DNA of 64,000 nucleotides from Erythrobacter ramosus (lineage in GTDB: Bacteria > Pseudomonadota > Alphaproteobacteria > Sphingomonadales > Sphingomonadaceae). The position numbers and the translations under genes were made by a program. The stretch spans positions 26,001 to 90,000 of the forward strand of contig NZ_WTYB01000001.1 in NCBI RefSeq assembly GCF_009828055.1, in the 5' to 3' direction. The notes beneath the pieces were generated by a model that ran no database searches, was not told where the DNA came from, and worked only from the letters and a program-made list of their open reading frames with translations. Positions 17,197-26,122 of this stretch are shown here, piece by piece (the stretch's first letter is position 1; each line of letters starts with the position of its first letter).

Positions 17197-19524
17197 ATGA
17201 ACATTAATCTTTGCGCGCGTGCTTTGCTGCTTGCCGGATGCGCTGGAGTCGCCACTTTCGCCGCGCCGCTCGCCGCGCAAGACAGCGCTGCGGATATAGC
17301 CGCCGAAGCCGCAGCAGCAGCTGAAGAAGACAACACGATCTACGTCACGGCCCGTCGCCGCGAAGAACGCCTGATCGACGTGCCGCTGTCCGTCACCGCG
17401 CTGTCGGGCGATGATCTGGTCAAGCAGGGCGTGCAGGATCTCACGCAAATCGCCCAGCAAGTGCCCAACATCACGCTCGAAGTCAGCCGCGGGACCAACA
17501 CCACGCTCACCGCCTTCATCCGCGGCGTCGGCCAGCAAGATCCGGTCGCCGGGTTCGAAGCGGGCGTCGGGCTCTATGTCGATGACGTCTACCTCAACCG
17601 GCCGCAGGCCGCCGTGCTCGATATCTATGATGTCGAGCGTATCGAAGTGCTGCGCGGGCCGCAGGGCACGCTCTATGGCCGCAATACCATCGGCGGCGCG
17701 ATCAAGTATGTGACGGCGGAACTACCCGACGAAACCAGCGTGAAGATCCGCGGTACCTATGGATCCTATGATCAGGCCGACCTGATCGTTACCGCCTCGA
17801 CCCCGATCACCAGCAACCTCAAAATCGGCGCCAGCGGCGCAAGGCTTTCGCGCGGCGGTTTTGGCGACAATCTGACGCTCGGAACCGAAAACTACAACAA
17901 GGACGTCTGGGCCGCACGCGGCACGATTGAATTCGACAATGGGCCGGTGTTCGTCCGTCTGTCGGGCGATTACGTCAAGGACAGCTCCGAAGCGCGCCAA
18001 GGCCACCGCTTCATCCCCGGCCTGCGCAGCGGCGCTCCCGTGCTGGACGACGTGTTCGACACCCGCGCCGGGCTCAACATCGTCGATCAGGAAGTCGAGG
18101 CTTATGGCGGGGCGCTGAACGTCGCGATCGAACTCAGCGACACGCTGACCTTCAAGTCGATCACCGGCTACCGCGAGGACAAATCGACCACCCCGATCGA
18201 CTTCGACAGCCTTGCCGCCGTCGATCTCGACGTGCCGGCGATCTACAACAATGATCAGCTGAGCCAGGAATTCCAGCTGCTTTATGAAAGCGACAGCCTG
18301 TCAGGCGTCGTGGGCTTCTACTACCTTGATGCCAACGCCTTCACCGCGTTCGATGTGGCGCTGTTCACCACCCTCAACGGATTGACGGCGCAGACGCTGG
18401 GCGATGTGAACACCAAGACCTGGTCGGTCTTCGGCGACTTCACCTATGACCTCAGCGACACGATCAGCGTCTCGGTCGGCGGGCGTTACACCAATGACAA
18501 GCGCACCAGCACGGTGCTGAGGACCACCTTCCTCGGCGGGTTCTCCAACCTGTTCGGGGGTACCGGCGTTGCCGCAGCGGTCACCAGCAACTTCAACGGC
18601 AGCGCGACCTTCAAGGACTTCAACCCGCGCGCGTCGATCAGCTGGCAGCCGAATGCCGACAACAATGTCTATTTCAGCTATTCGCAGGGCTTCAAGGGCG
18701 GCGGTTTCGACCCGCGCGGCCAGACCACGGCCTGCCGCAATCCGCGCGGCGGAGCCTGCACTGCGGACGAGGTGTTCGATTTCCTCGCCTTCGATCCGGA
18801 AACGGTCGACAGCTTCGAACTGGGCTGGAAGGCCTCGCTTCTCGACAACCGATTGAACATTAGCCTGGCGGGCTTCCTTGCGCAGTACAAGGACGTCCAG
18901 ATCCCCGGCTCGGTTGGCTTCGATGGCAATAATGACGGGGTGAACGAAAGCTTCATCGGAATCACCTCGAACGCGGCGAGCGCAGACGTCAACGGGATCG
19001 AATTTGAAGGCAACGCGCTGGTCGGGGAAGACTTCGCGGGCGAAGGCAGCCGCTTCAGCGTCAACTGGTCGCTCGGTGTACTTGATGCCAAGTTCAACAC
19101 CTTCATCGACGCCTTTGGCCGCGACGTAGCGGATCAGCGCGTGTTCCAGAACACGCCGGACATCACTGCACACATGGGCTTCAACATGGGTGTGCCGCTG
19201 GCAGGCGGGATGATGGATTTCATTGGCCTCGCCTCGCTAAGGTCGGATGCGAGCCAGTTTGAAGTGCCCAACCCGTTCCTCGATCAGGACGGTTTCGTGC
19301 TGGTCGATGCGAGCATCATCTACACCTCGGACAGCGGGCTCTACTCGATCGGGGTCCACGGCAAGAACCTGTTCGACAAGGAATATATCGTCGCCGGTTA
19401 CAACTTCGTCGCTGGCGGGGTTGGCGGTGCGCCGTTCATCCCGACGCTGGGCCGTGAAGGTACGCTGACCGGCTTCTACGGCGATCCGCGCCGCGTGTTC
19501 GTCACGGCGCAGGTCAACTTCTGA
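17197..19524 (+). CDS. TonB-dependent receptor
   Basis: The 775-residue receptor has a signal peptide ending AAPLAAQ (about residue 28), an Ala/Glu-rich spacer, the TonB box IYVTARRREE, a plug with FIRGVGQQDP, then VERIEVLRGPQGTLYGRNTI, and a barrel ending in VNF. It belongs to the large sphingomonad receptor group whose substrates range over plant and aromatic compounds as well as metals; the ligand cannot be told from sequence. ATG at 17197 follows a GAGAGGA site and gives the signal peptide. TetR control is likely from the divergent layout. Confidence 0.92.
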   Translation: MNINLCARALLLAGCAGVATFAAPLAAQDSAADIAAEAAAAAEEDNTIYVTARRREERLIDVPLSVTALSGDDLVKQGVQDLTQIAQQVPNITLEVSRGTNTTLTAFIRGVGQQDPVAGFEAGVGLYVDDVYLNRPQAAVLDIYDVERIEVLRGPQGTLYGRNTIGGAIKYVTAELPDETSVKIRGTYGSYDQADLIVTASTPITSNLKIGASGARLSRGGFGDNLTLGTENYNKDVWAARGTIEFDNGPVFVRLSGDYVKDSSEARQGHRFIPGLRSGAPVLDDVFDTRAGLNIVDQEVEAYGGALNVAIELSDTLTFKSITGYREDKSTTPIDFDSLAAVDLDVPAIYNNDQLSQEFQLLYESDSLSGVVGFYYLDANAFTAFDVALFTTLNGLTAQTLGDVNTKTWSVFGDFTYDLSDTISVSVGGRYTNDKRTSTVLRTTFLGGFSNLFGGTGVAAAVTSNFNGSATFKDFNPRASISWQPNADNNVYFSYSQGFKGGGFDPRGQTTACRNPRGGACTADEVFDFLAFDPETVDSFELGWKASLLDNRLNISLAGFLAQYKDVQIPGSVGFDGNNDGVNESFIGITSNAASADVNGIEFEGNALVGEDFAGEGSRFSVNWSLGVLDAKFNTFIDAFGRDVADQRVFQNTPDITAHMGFNMGVPLAGGMMDFIGLASLRSDASQFEVPNPFLDQDGFVLVDASIIYTSDSGLYSIGVHGKNLFDKEYIVAGYNFVAGGVGGAPFIPTLGREGTLTGFYGDPRRVFVTAQVNF

Positions 19525-19538
19525 ACGCTCTTTCCCCA

Positions 19539-19575
19539 GGGGGCGGCGGCCTCTGAATTGCCACCGCCGCCCCTT
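19539..19575. terminator. Bidirectional hairpin terminator
   Basis: Ten-bp G/C arms (GGGGCGGCGG and its complement) enclose a 14-nt loop with further pairing and are followed by a short T pair. The hairpin lies between the receptor stop at 19524 and the stop of the convergent small gene at 19590, so it can serve both. Confidence 0.65.
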
Positions 19576-19589
19576 ACTCCATTACTGGG

Positions 19590-19829
19590 TTACTGCTGGA
19601 CGGGAGCAGTCGGCGGGGTGGGCTTGGTGGCCTGCTCCGCCGTATTCTTGTCCATGATGCGCTTAGCGACATAGCCGCCGACACCCAGCGCCACCATCGC
19701 GGGCAAGCTGACTCGCGAGATGATGAAGGGAACGGCGGTCGCCAGCACGACGCCAGTTGCCCCGCCTGCTGCCGGATGCTTCTTTGCGACGCTTGCGCCA
19801 ATCGCGGCGCCGATGAGTTTACGGATCAT
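19590..19829 (-). CDS. Small membrane protein of unknown function
   Basis: The 79-residue protein has two hydrophobic stretches (about residues 3-14 and 23-52), a short charged segment and a Thr/Pro-rich tail. ATG at 19829 is chosen because AGGAGGTA lies at the right distance upstream; the longer reading lacks this. No family is recognised. Confidence 0.65.
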   Translation of the reverse strand: MIRKLIGAAIGASVAKKHPAAGGATGVVLATAVPFIISRVSLPAMVALGVGGYVAKRIMDKNTAEQATKPTPPTAPVQQ

Positions 19830-19929
19830 TTTGCGATACCTCCTGCGCAATCAACCCTCCGAAGCACAGGGATGTTCCATGGCGATTGCGGCTTTTCTTG
19901 GGCTTCCCAAGCGGGCATAGCGCCACGCC

Positions 19930-21207
19930 ATGCACGACATCCGCTTTATCCGAGACAATCCCGAAGCTTTTGACGCAGGCCTCTCCCGGCGCGGGCTGGC
20001 CTCGCTCGCCGCGCATCTGATTGCGCTGGACGAAGAGCGCCGCGCGGCGACCACGTCCGTGCAGGTCGCGCAGAGCCGTCGCAACGAGGCGTCCAAGCTG
20101 ATCGGCGCGGCGATGGCGAAGGGGGACAAGGACGGGGCCGAAGCGATCAAGGCCGAGGTTGCGGCGCTCAAGGATCAGATGCCCGCATTGGAAGCCCGCG
20201 CCGATGAACTGGCGACGAAGCTGAAAGAGGCGCTGGAGATCATCCCCAACCTCCCCGGCGCGGACGTGCCTGACGGCGGCGGCGAGGAAGACAATGTCGA
20301 GGTCTCGCGCTGGGGCGATGCGCGGGTGTTCGACTTCACGCCCAAGGAACACGCCGACATCGCGCCTGCACTCGGCATGGATTTCGAAACCGGCACCCGG
20401 CTGTCAGGCGCGCGCTTCACTTTCCTGCGCGGCGGCATGGCGCGGCTGCACCGGGCGCTCGGACAGTTCATGCTGGATGTGCAGACCGGCGAGCATGGTT
20501 ACGCGGAGTGCAACCCGCCGGTGCTGGTGGGCGACGATGCCATGTATGGGACCGACAAGCTGCCGAAGTTTGCCGAGGACAGCTTCAACACCACCAACGG
20601 CCGTTGGCTCATCCCCACCAGCGAAGTCAGCCTCACCGCCAGCGTCATGGGCGAGTTGCTCGACGAGGCCGCACTCCCGATGCGGCTCACCGCGCTCACC
20701 CTGTGCTTCCGCTCCGAAGCAGGTGCGGCGGGGCGCGATACGCGGGGGTTCATCCGCCAGCACCAGTTCGAGAAATGCGAGCTCGTCAGCATCGTGCGGC
20801 CTGAAGACAGCGAGGCCGAACACCAGCGCATGGTCCGTGCGGCGGAAACGATCCTCGAACGGCTGAACCTCCCCTATCGCAAGCTGCTGCTGTGCACCGG
20901 CGACATGGGCTTCGGCGCGCGTAAGACCTACGACCTCGAAGTCTGGCTTCCCGGCCAAGGCGCGTTCCGCGAGATCAGCTCGTGTTCGAACACCGGCGAC
21001 TTCCAAGCGCGCCGCATGAGCACCCGCTACCGCGTCGCGGGCGAGAGGCGCACCGAGTTCGTCCACACCCTCAACGGCTCGGGCCTCGCGGTCGGGCGCA
21101 CGCTGGTCGCGGTCATCGAGAATTATCAGAACGCCGACGGCTCGGTGACCGTGCCCGAGGCGCTCAGGCCCTATATGGGCGGCGTCCAAGTCATCTCGCC
21201 TAACTGA
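19930..21207 (+). CDS. serS: Seryl-tRNA synthetase
   Basis: The 425-residue class II synthetase charges tRNA-Ser and tRNA-Sec. The N-terminal coiled-coil tRNA-binding arm spans about residues 28-100. Motif 2 is seen as [20 protein letters not shown], and motif 3 as [19 protein letters not shown]. The Ser-binding TSEVSLTA loop is also present. A REP-like inverted pair follows eight bases after the stop. Confidence 0.97.
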   Translation: MHDIRFIRDNPEAFDAGLSRRGLASLAAHLIALDEERRAATTSVQVAQSRRNEASKLIGAAMAKGDKDGAEAIKAEVAALKDQMPALEARADELATKLKEALEIIPNLPGADVPDGGGEEDNVEVSRWGDARVFDFTPKEHADIAPALGMDFETGTRLSGARFTFLRGGMARLHRALGQFMLDVQTGEHGYAECNPPVLVGDDAMYGTDKLPKFAEDSFNTTNGRWLIPTSEVSLTASVMGELLDEAALPMRLTALTLCFRSEAGAAGRDTRGFIRQHQFEKCELVSIVRPEDSEAEHQRMVRAAETILERLNLPYRKLLLCTGDMGFGARKTYDLEVWLPGQGAFREISSCSNTGDFQARRMSTRYRVAGERRTEFVHTLNGSGLAVGRTLVAVIENYQNADGSVTVPEALRPYMGGVQVISPN

Positions 21208-21215
21208 CCCACCTC

Positions 21216-21306
21216 GTCACCCTGAACTTGTTTCAGGGTCCATGGTGCCCCAAACACTGCACAGCGACTGGCAGACACATGGATGCTGAAACAAGTTCAG
21301 CATGAC
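21216..21306. repeat. REP-like inverted pair, CTGAAC-TTG-TTTCAG family
   Basis: Two hairpin units face each other. The left is CGTCA-like head, CCCTGAACTTGTTTCAGGG, then TCCATG. The right is its inverted relative with TGCTGAA and TTCAGCA arms. The outer two stem pairs differ between the copies (CC/GG against TG/CA), but pairing is kept. It fills the gap between serS and surE and may also act as a terminator. Confidence 0.8.
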
Positions 21307-21323
21307 AAGATTGGAGAAGATCT

Positions 21324-22088
21324 CTGAGAATCCTCCTCACCAATGACGACGGCATCCACGCCCCCGGCCTTAAGGTGCTGGAAGAAATCGCGCGCCAGTT
21401 CTCCGATGATATCTGGATCTGCGCCCCGTCCGAAGAACAGTCCGGCGCGGGCCATTCGCTCACGCTGACGCGGCCCGTGCGGCTGAACAAGCTGGACGAG
21501 CGGCGCTTTTCGGTGACCGGCACACCGACTGATTCTGTGATGATGGCGCTACGCACCGTCATGCCCGATGCGCCCGATATCATCCTTTCGGGCGTCAACC
21601 GCGGCGCGAACCTCGCGGACGACATCACCTATTCCGGCACCGTCTCCGCCGCGATCGAGGGCGCCTTGGCGGGCATCCGCTCGATTGCGTTCAGTCAGGT
21701 CTATGCCCGCGAAGGCATGGGCGATGACGTGCCGTTCGGCGCCGCGCGCGAGTGGGGCGCCAAGGTGCTCAGGCCCCTGATCGACGCACCGATGGCCGAC
21801 CGCACGCTGATCAACGTCAACTTCCCGGCCCGCGCGCCCGAGGACGTGAAGGGCATCCGCGTCGTGCGCCAAGGCTTCCATGATTACGCCCGCGGCACCA
21901 TCGTCGAAGGGCGCGATCCGCGCGGCTATCGCTATTTCTGGTTCGGGCTCGACCAGATCGAGCACACATTGGATCACGGCACCGACCTTGAAGCGATCGA
22001 GGACGGCTACATTGCGGTCACGCCCTTGCAGCTCGACCTGACGCACTATTCGACCATCGGCATTCTGGCCGAACGGTTCGGCGGCTGA
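21324..22088 (+). CDS. surE: 5'-nucleotidase SurE (apparent CTG start)
   Basis: SurE is a metal-dependent survival-protein nucleotidase acting on nucleoside monophosphates. The conserved N-terminus RILLTNDDGIHAPG, with the metal-binding DD, is complete only if translation starts at CTG 21324. The in-frame stop is TGA at 21303, and no ATG, GTG or TTG lies between. A GGAGAA ribosome-binding site ends six bases before the CTG. The first usual start (GTG 21375) would remove the DD motif. The product is 254 residues, normal for the family. The stop overlaps the next ATG by one base. Confidence 0.92.
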   Translation: MRILLTNDDGIHAPGLKVLEEIARQFSDDIWICAPSEEQSGAGHSLTLTRPVRLNKLDERRFSVTGTPTDSVMMALRTVMPDAPDIILSGVNRGANLADDITYSGTVSAAIEGALAGIRSIAFSQVYAREGMGDDVPFGAAREWGAKVLRPLIDAPMADRTLINVNFPARAPEDVKGIRVVRQGFHDYARGTIVEGRDPRGYRYFWFGLDQIEHTLDHGTDLEAIEDGYIAVTPLQLDLTHYSTIGILAERFGG

Positions 22089-23158
22089 TGGCTGAGGCGC
22101 CCAGCCGCAATCCGTTCAAGCGCAAGGCGCTGCTGGCCGACCAGTTCCGGCCGCTCCGCCGTCAGGTTCGGATCCCGGTGTGGGGCGATCTCGGTATCCG
22201 CACGGGACTGGCCTTCGGGCTGATTGCGTTGGTGGTGGCCATCCACTGGTTCGACCGCGACGGGCTCAAGGACAATCACGACAACGTCATCAGTTTCCTC
22301 GACGTCGTCTATTTCACCATGATCAGCATCACCACCACGGGCTTTGGCGACATCGCCCCGATTTCCGACCGCGCGCGGCTGATCGAGGCGGTGATTGTCA
22401 CCCCCGTTCGCATCGCGGTCCTGTTCATCTTCGTGGGCGCCGCCTACGATTTCGTCATCAAGCGCAGCTGGGAGAAGTTTCGCATGGCCCGCATCCAGGA
22501 ACAGCTCACCGATCACGTGGTGGTGCTGGGCTTCGGCGTCTCCGGCTCGCAGAGCGTCGGCGAGCTGATCGAGCGCGGGGTCGATCCGCGCTGCATCGTG
22601 GTGATCGACCCGTCCGAAGAACGCCTGGCCGAAGCGGAGAAGCTCGGCGTCAACGTCATGGCCGCCGATGCCACCCGTGACGAGACGTTGAAGTCCGTCC
22701 GCATTGCCGAAGCGCAAAGCGTGCTGGTCAGCGCCGGGCGTGACGATACCTCGATCCTGATGGTGCTGACCGTGCGCCACCTCGCCCCCAAAGTGCCGAT
22801 CAGCGTTGTGGTGCGCGCCGAGGATAATGAATTGCTCGCACGGCAGGCGGGCGCGAACAATGTCATCAATCCGGTGCGCTTTACCGGCCTGCTGCTGGCC
22901 GGCAGCGTCAAGGGCGCGCATATCGCCGATTACCTCGCCGATCTCGCGAGTGTTGGCGGGCGGGTGCAGCTGGTCGAGCGCGAGGTGACCGAGGCGGAAT
23001 GCGGCAAGTCGATCAAGCAGCTGGAGAGCGGCGGCACGGGCCTGCGCGTCTACCGCAACGGTCGCGCGATCGGGTTCTGGGAAGACGAATGCCAGATGCT
23101 CCAGCCCGGCGACGTGGTGGTGGAAATCGTCCCCACCGCCGGGAGCGAGAGTGGTTGA
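22088..23158 (+). CDS. Potassium channel with RCK/TrkA-N domain
   Basis: The 356-residue protein has two transmembrane helices around a pore loop with selectivity filter TTGFGD (about residues 83-88), then a cytoplasmic TrkA-N NAD-binding domain beginning VVVLGFGVSGSQSV and a C-terminal RCK-like part. This is the layout of ligand-gated bacterial K+ channels (MthK/Kch type). Its ATG overlaps the surE stop (TGATG), so the two are translationally coupled. Confidence 0.9.
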   Translation: MAEAPSRNPFKRKALLADQFRPLRRQVRIPVWGDLGIRTGLAFGLIALVVAIHWFDRDGLKDNHDNVISFLDVVYFTMISITTTGFGDIAPISDRARLIEAVIVTPVRIAVLFIFVGAAYDFVIKRSWEKFRMARIQEQLTDHVVVLGFGVSGSQSVGELIERGVDPRCIVVIDPSEERLAEAEKLGVNVMAADATRDETLKSVRIAEAQSVLVSAGRDDTSILMVLTVRHLAPKVPISVVVRAEDNELLARQAGANNVINPVRFTGLLLAGSVKGAHIADYLADLASVGGRVQLVEREVTEAECGKSIKQLESGGTGLRVYRNGRAIGFWEDECQMLQPGDVVVEIVPTAGSESG

Positions 23159-23259
23159 TTTCCTGATGGGGCCGCTTTGCCCATGTTTGAGAAAAAAGCT
23201 GCCGTTCGGCTGACGACCCTAATCGGACATCAGTGAGGGACTGTACGCCCCGACAATTG

Positions 23260-24603
23260 TCAGCCCCCAGGTGGAAGTTCAGTGATGGCCGCAGGCGCGC
23301 TTTTGCGAGTGTGCGCGAGCAGCAGATAACCAGCTGAAAGACCGGCAACCAGTACCAGTCCCACCAGCGAATAAAACGGGTCCTGCGCCACGAACACCGC
23401 GAGCAGGAGCAGATCGAACCCCAACACCAGATATCCGGTAAGTGGAAAGAACGGCATCGCAAAGGGACGCAGCATATCGGGCTCGGACCGGCGCAGCTTG
23501 ATCGCGGCCAGTGCCACCAGCACGAACACGCCCTGCGCCAAGGCGACCGACGTCGCGATGAGCGCGATATAGGCATCTGACCACAGGAACGTCATGGAAG
23601 CGATGGTTGCGAGGCCTAAGGCTCGCAGCGGCGTGCCGCGCCCGGAAACATGCGCAAACCACTGCGGCAATATTCCCTCGCGGGCGGTTGCGAAGACTAC
23701 GCGGCTTGAGGTCATCAGTCCGAGGTTGGTAATGGCCCCGACCGAGAATACCCCGAAGAGCGTGAACACCATGTCTCCGTTCGAGCCAAGCAAGCCCCGA
23801 GCCGCATCGGCTGCGGCGAAGTCCGAGCGCGCGAGCTCTGCCGGCGAGAGCGCATACAGCAACGCGAGATTGACCGCCAAGTAAAGCGCGGCAATTCCGA
23901 GGATGCCGCCGAACAGTGCGCGCGGGATGGCCCGTCCAGGATCGGCGATATCTTCGCCGTAATTCACCACGTCGCCCCACCCCGAGTACGCAGAGAAGAT
24001 GACCAGCAGCGCTGCGCCGAAGCCGTACCATCCGGCGTTAACAGCTGGCAGTACGGTGTCGGATGAGGGAGCTCCGGGCTGAGCGAACAGCGCAATGACG
24101 AGAGCGATCAGCACCAGCCCTTTAAGACTGCTCAGCGCCACCTGGATTGCGCCGCTGACGCGGGTGCCAATAGCGTTGGAGACAAAGAACAGCACCAGCA
24201 GAATGGTCGCGACAGTTCCGGTGCCGAGTTCCATGCCCACTCCGAGGCGCGCGAGAAACTCCGCGGTGACGTAGGCCAGAAGTGCGACGGAAGACAGGTT
24301 CATCAGGACGAGCGTGAACGCGGTCACAACCACCATGCGCCGGCCGAATGCGCGTTCGGCAAAGGCGATCGGTCCGCCCGCTTGTGGGATCGCTGCGCCG
24401 AGTTCAGCATAGGGGAGTGCAGCAAGCATCGCGAGCGCGGCACCTACTACCCAAAGTCCGATCAAAACTGTCGGAGACCCACTGGACTGCGCGACGACCC
24501 CGGGCGAACGCAGAATTCCCTGCCCAACTACGCTGCCCACGACCGCGGCAAGCCCGAACGCGAGCCCGAGTACGCGCACCAAGTGGTCTGTTCGAGATTT
24601 CAT
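23260..24603 (-). CDS. APC-family amino-acid permease
   Basis: The 447-residue protein has twelve predicted hydrophobic segments. The first contains GLAAVVGSVVGQGILRSPG, the substrate-binding G-rich unwound helix of the APC superfamily. The conserved YSGWGDVVNYGEDIADPGR in helix 6/7 also fits. The substrate is unknown. A GGGGGGAAG ribosome-binding site precedes the ATG. The 23159-23259 gap and the 215 bp upstream of the gene hold no further gene that I can see. Confidence 0.88.
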   Translation of the reverse strand: MKSRTDHLVRVLGLAFGLAAVVGSVVGQGILRSPGVVAQSSGSPTVLIGLWVVGAALAMLAALPYAELGAAIPQAGGPIAFAERAFGRRMVVVTAFTLVLMNLSSVALLAYVTAEFLARLGVGMELGTGTVATILLVLFFVSNAIGTRVSGAIQVALSSLKGLVLIALVIALFAQPGAPSSDTVLPAVNAGWYGFGAALLVIFSAYSGWGDVVNYGEDIADPGRAIPRALFGGILGIAALYLAVNLALLYALSPAELARSDFAAADAARGLLGSNGDMVFTLFGVFSVGAITNLGLMTSSRVVFATAREGILPQWFAHVSGRGTPLRALGLATIASMTFLWSDAYIALIATSVALAQGVFVLVALAAIKLRRSEPDMLRPFAMPFFPLTGYLVLGFDLLLLAVFVAQDPFYSLVGLVLVAGLSAGYLLLAHTRKSAPAAITELPPGG

Positions 24604-24818
24604 TGTTGCTTCCCCCCGGAGCGCGGCCAGAGCGAAGTGTGCGCGGCTAGCTATGCATTAGCAAGCGATTGCGTCGCACGCGCCCGAATGCCAACCGGCA
24701 CTGCTCCAACTCTTCTCGGTCGGCTCGTCAGAACCGCCATTCCAACGTCCACCCAGCGTCGGCCGTTCGCCTCCGCCGCGGCGTTCGCCAAAAGCGGCCA
24801 TCCATCGCCTCAATGACC

Positions 24819-25220
24819 TCATCCCCGAAACCACACGAACACGCCGCCCATCGCCGCCATGCCGGTGAGGAAATGCCCGGCATCAATCAGGAAAAGCGCC
24901 AAGGGCTTGCGCTGATGCAGGTAGTTGATCCCGATTGCCGGGATCATCACGCCCACTGCAAAACCGACCGCCATCATCATCACCACAAAGGCAGGCGGAT
25001 CGGTGCGGACCAGCAGGTGCCACAGCACCATCGCGATCAGCATCTCGAAAGCGAAGGTCAGCGCGAAGATCACGCCCATATTGCCGCTGCGCAGCTGCGT
25101 GTTCGAAAGCCCCGCCGCGCGCTGCCACGGCTTGGCGAAGATCACGCCGTACCACAGAGCGCCCACGGCAAAACACGCCGCCGATCCGGCCAGCACCGGC
25201 CATAGGGCAAAATCACTCAT
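24819..25220 (-). CDS. DUF1761 family membrane protein
   Basis: The 133-residue protein has four hydrophobic segments and the family pattern GALWYGVIFAKPWQRAAGLS near the N-terminus, followed by PAIGINYLHQRKP and a C-terminal glycine-rich helix. The function is unknown. Its start overlaps the stop of the upstream gene by 4 nt (ATGA). Confidence 0.8.
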   Translation of the reverse strand: MSDFALWPVLAGSAACFAVGALWYGVIFAKPWQRAAGLSNTQLRSGNMGVIFALTFAFEMLIAMVLWHLLVRTDPPAFVVMMMAVGFAVGVMIPAIGINYLHQRKPLALFLIDAGHFLTGMAAMGGVFVWFRG

Positions 25221-25738
25221 CTTTGATCTCCTTCGGCCTCAGGCCATTCGAGTTCCAGCGTCGCATTAACGGCAACGTCCCGCCAGTCGCTCAGAAAGGC
25301 ATCAAGGGCGGCGCGGATGTCGCCCAGCTTGTCTGGCACACCGGCGGGCGGCGGCACTAGCGAGGTCGCCCAGGCCGGCTCCGCCATGGCCATGATTGCC
25401 GCGTCATCCGCCCCGCCACTCCAACTGGCGGCCTCGAAGCATTCGACCAGCCGCTCGGCCTGGATGAGTTCGACGATCTCCGGATCGGGCACGGCTGCGC
25501 GCGCGGCGCTGGCATGACCGCCTGCAAGGGCCATCGCCTGCACGGTTTCCGGCTCCATCCCGCGCGCAACCAGACCCCAGAAGCCAGCCTGCATCCCGAG
25601 GCCGCGCTCAACGAAGAAGTGGAAGGCATCGTGCGGATAGGGGCCCTTCTTGGTGAAGGCGAAGCGCGTGCGCGAACCGTCGGCCCGCGTTACCGCGACA
25701 TGATCCTGCGTCGTCCCTTTGGTGATCGCGATGCGCAT
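25217..25738 (-). CDS. Conserved hypothetical protein
   Basis: The 173-residue soluble protein is not recognised. The N-terminus MRIAITKGTTQDHVAVTRAD is beta-rich and is followed by a helical Ala-rich body. An FAFTKKGPYPHDAFHFFVE segment, with conserved-looking aromatic and His residues, may be the core. No signal peptide or membrane segment is seen. It is translationally coupled to the DUF1761 gene. Confidence 0.7.
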   Translation of the reverse strand: MRIAITKGTTQDHVAVTRADGSRTRFAFTKKGPYPHDAFHFFVERGLGMQAGFWGLVARGMEPETVQAMALAGGHASAARAAVPDPEIVELIQAERLVECFEAASWSGGADDAAIMAMAEPAWATSLVPPPAGVPDKLGDIRAALDAFLSDWRDVAVNATLELEWPEAEGDQR

Positions 25739-25786
25739 GGGGGGCCTGTAACCTAGTTCGCGGCCCGCGTGTAGGGCGCCCGCGCG

Positions 25787-26026
25787 CTAGATCACATAAG
25801 CGAATTCCTCGGCCTCAGGCGAAGGCTTCCGGCCGCGCATCTCGGCGTCGAGCTGTACGACGGTGCGGCTCGCGGTCTTGACGAACAGGCCCGGAACCAC
25901 CGCGTGGACCATGCAAGCCAGCCCGCCGACCACCATGCGACAGCCGAAGCTGAGCGCCGTGCGGGCGTGCTGGCCATAGGTTTCGCCAATGGCGCGCGGG
26001 TGTTCGGTGAAGAGCTTGACGATCAT
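25787..26026 (-). CDS. DUF6356 family protein
   Basis: The 79-residue protein has the family pattern: LFTEHPRAIGETYGQH at the N-terminus, one hydrophobic segment with GCRMVVGGLACMVHAVVPGL, and a short helical tail. It is a single-span or membrane-associated small protein common in sphingomonads, with no known function. Confidence 0.8.
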   Translation of the reverse strand: MIVKLFTEHPRAIGETYGQHARTALSFGCRMVVGGLACMVHAVVPGLFVKTASRTVVQLDAEMRGRKPSPEAEEFAYVI

Positions 26027-26122
26027 GGCTCCCCAGATGCCCGAGGCGCGGCCCGGCGGTCAACCCCGCGTAGCGAGGATATTCTGGCGCAAAGCCCGTA
26101 CACAGTGTAGGGGCGCGCCGCT

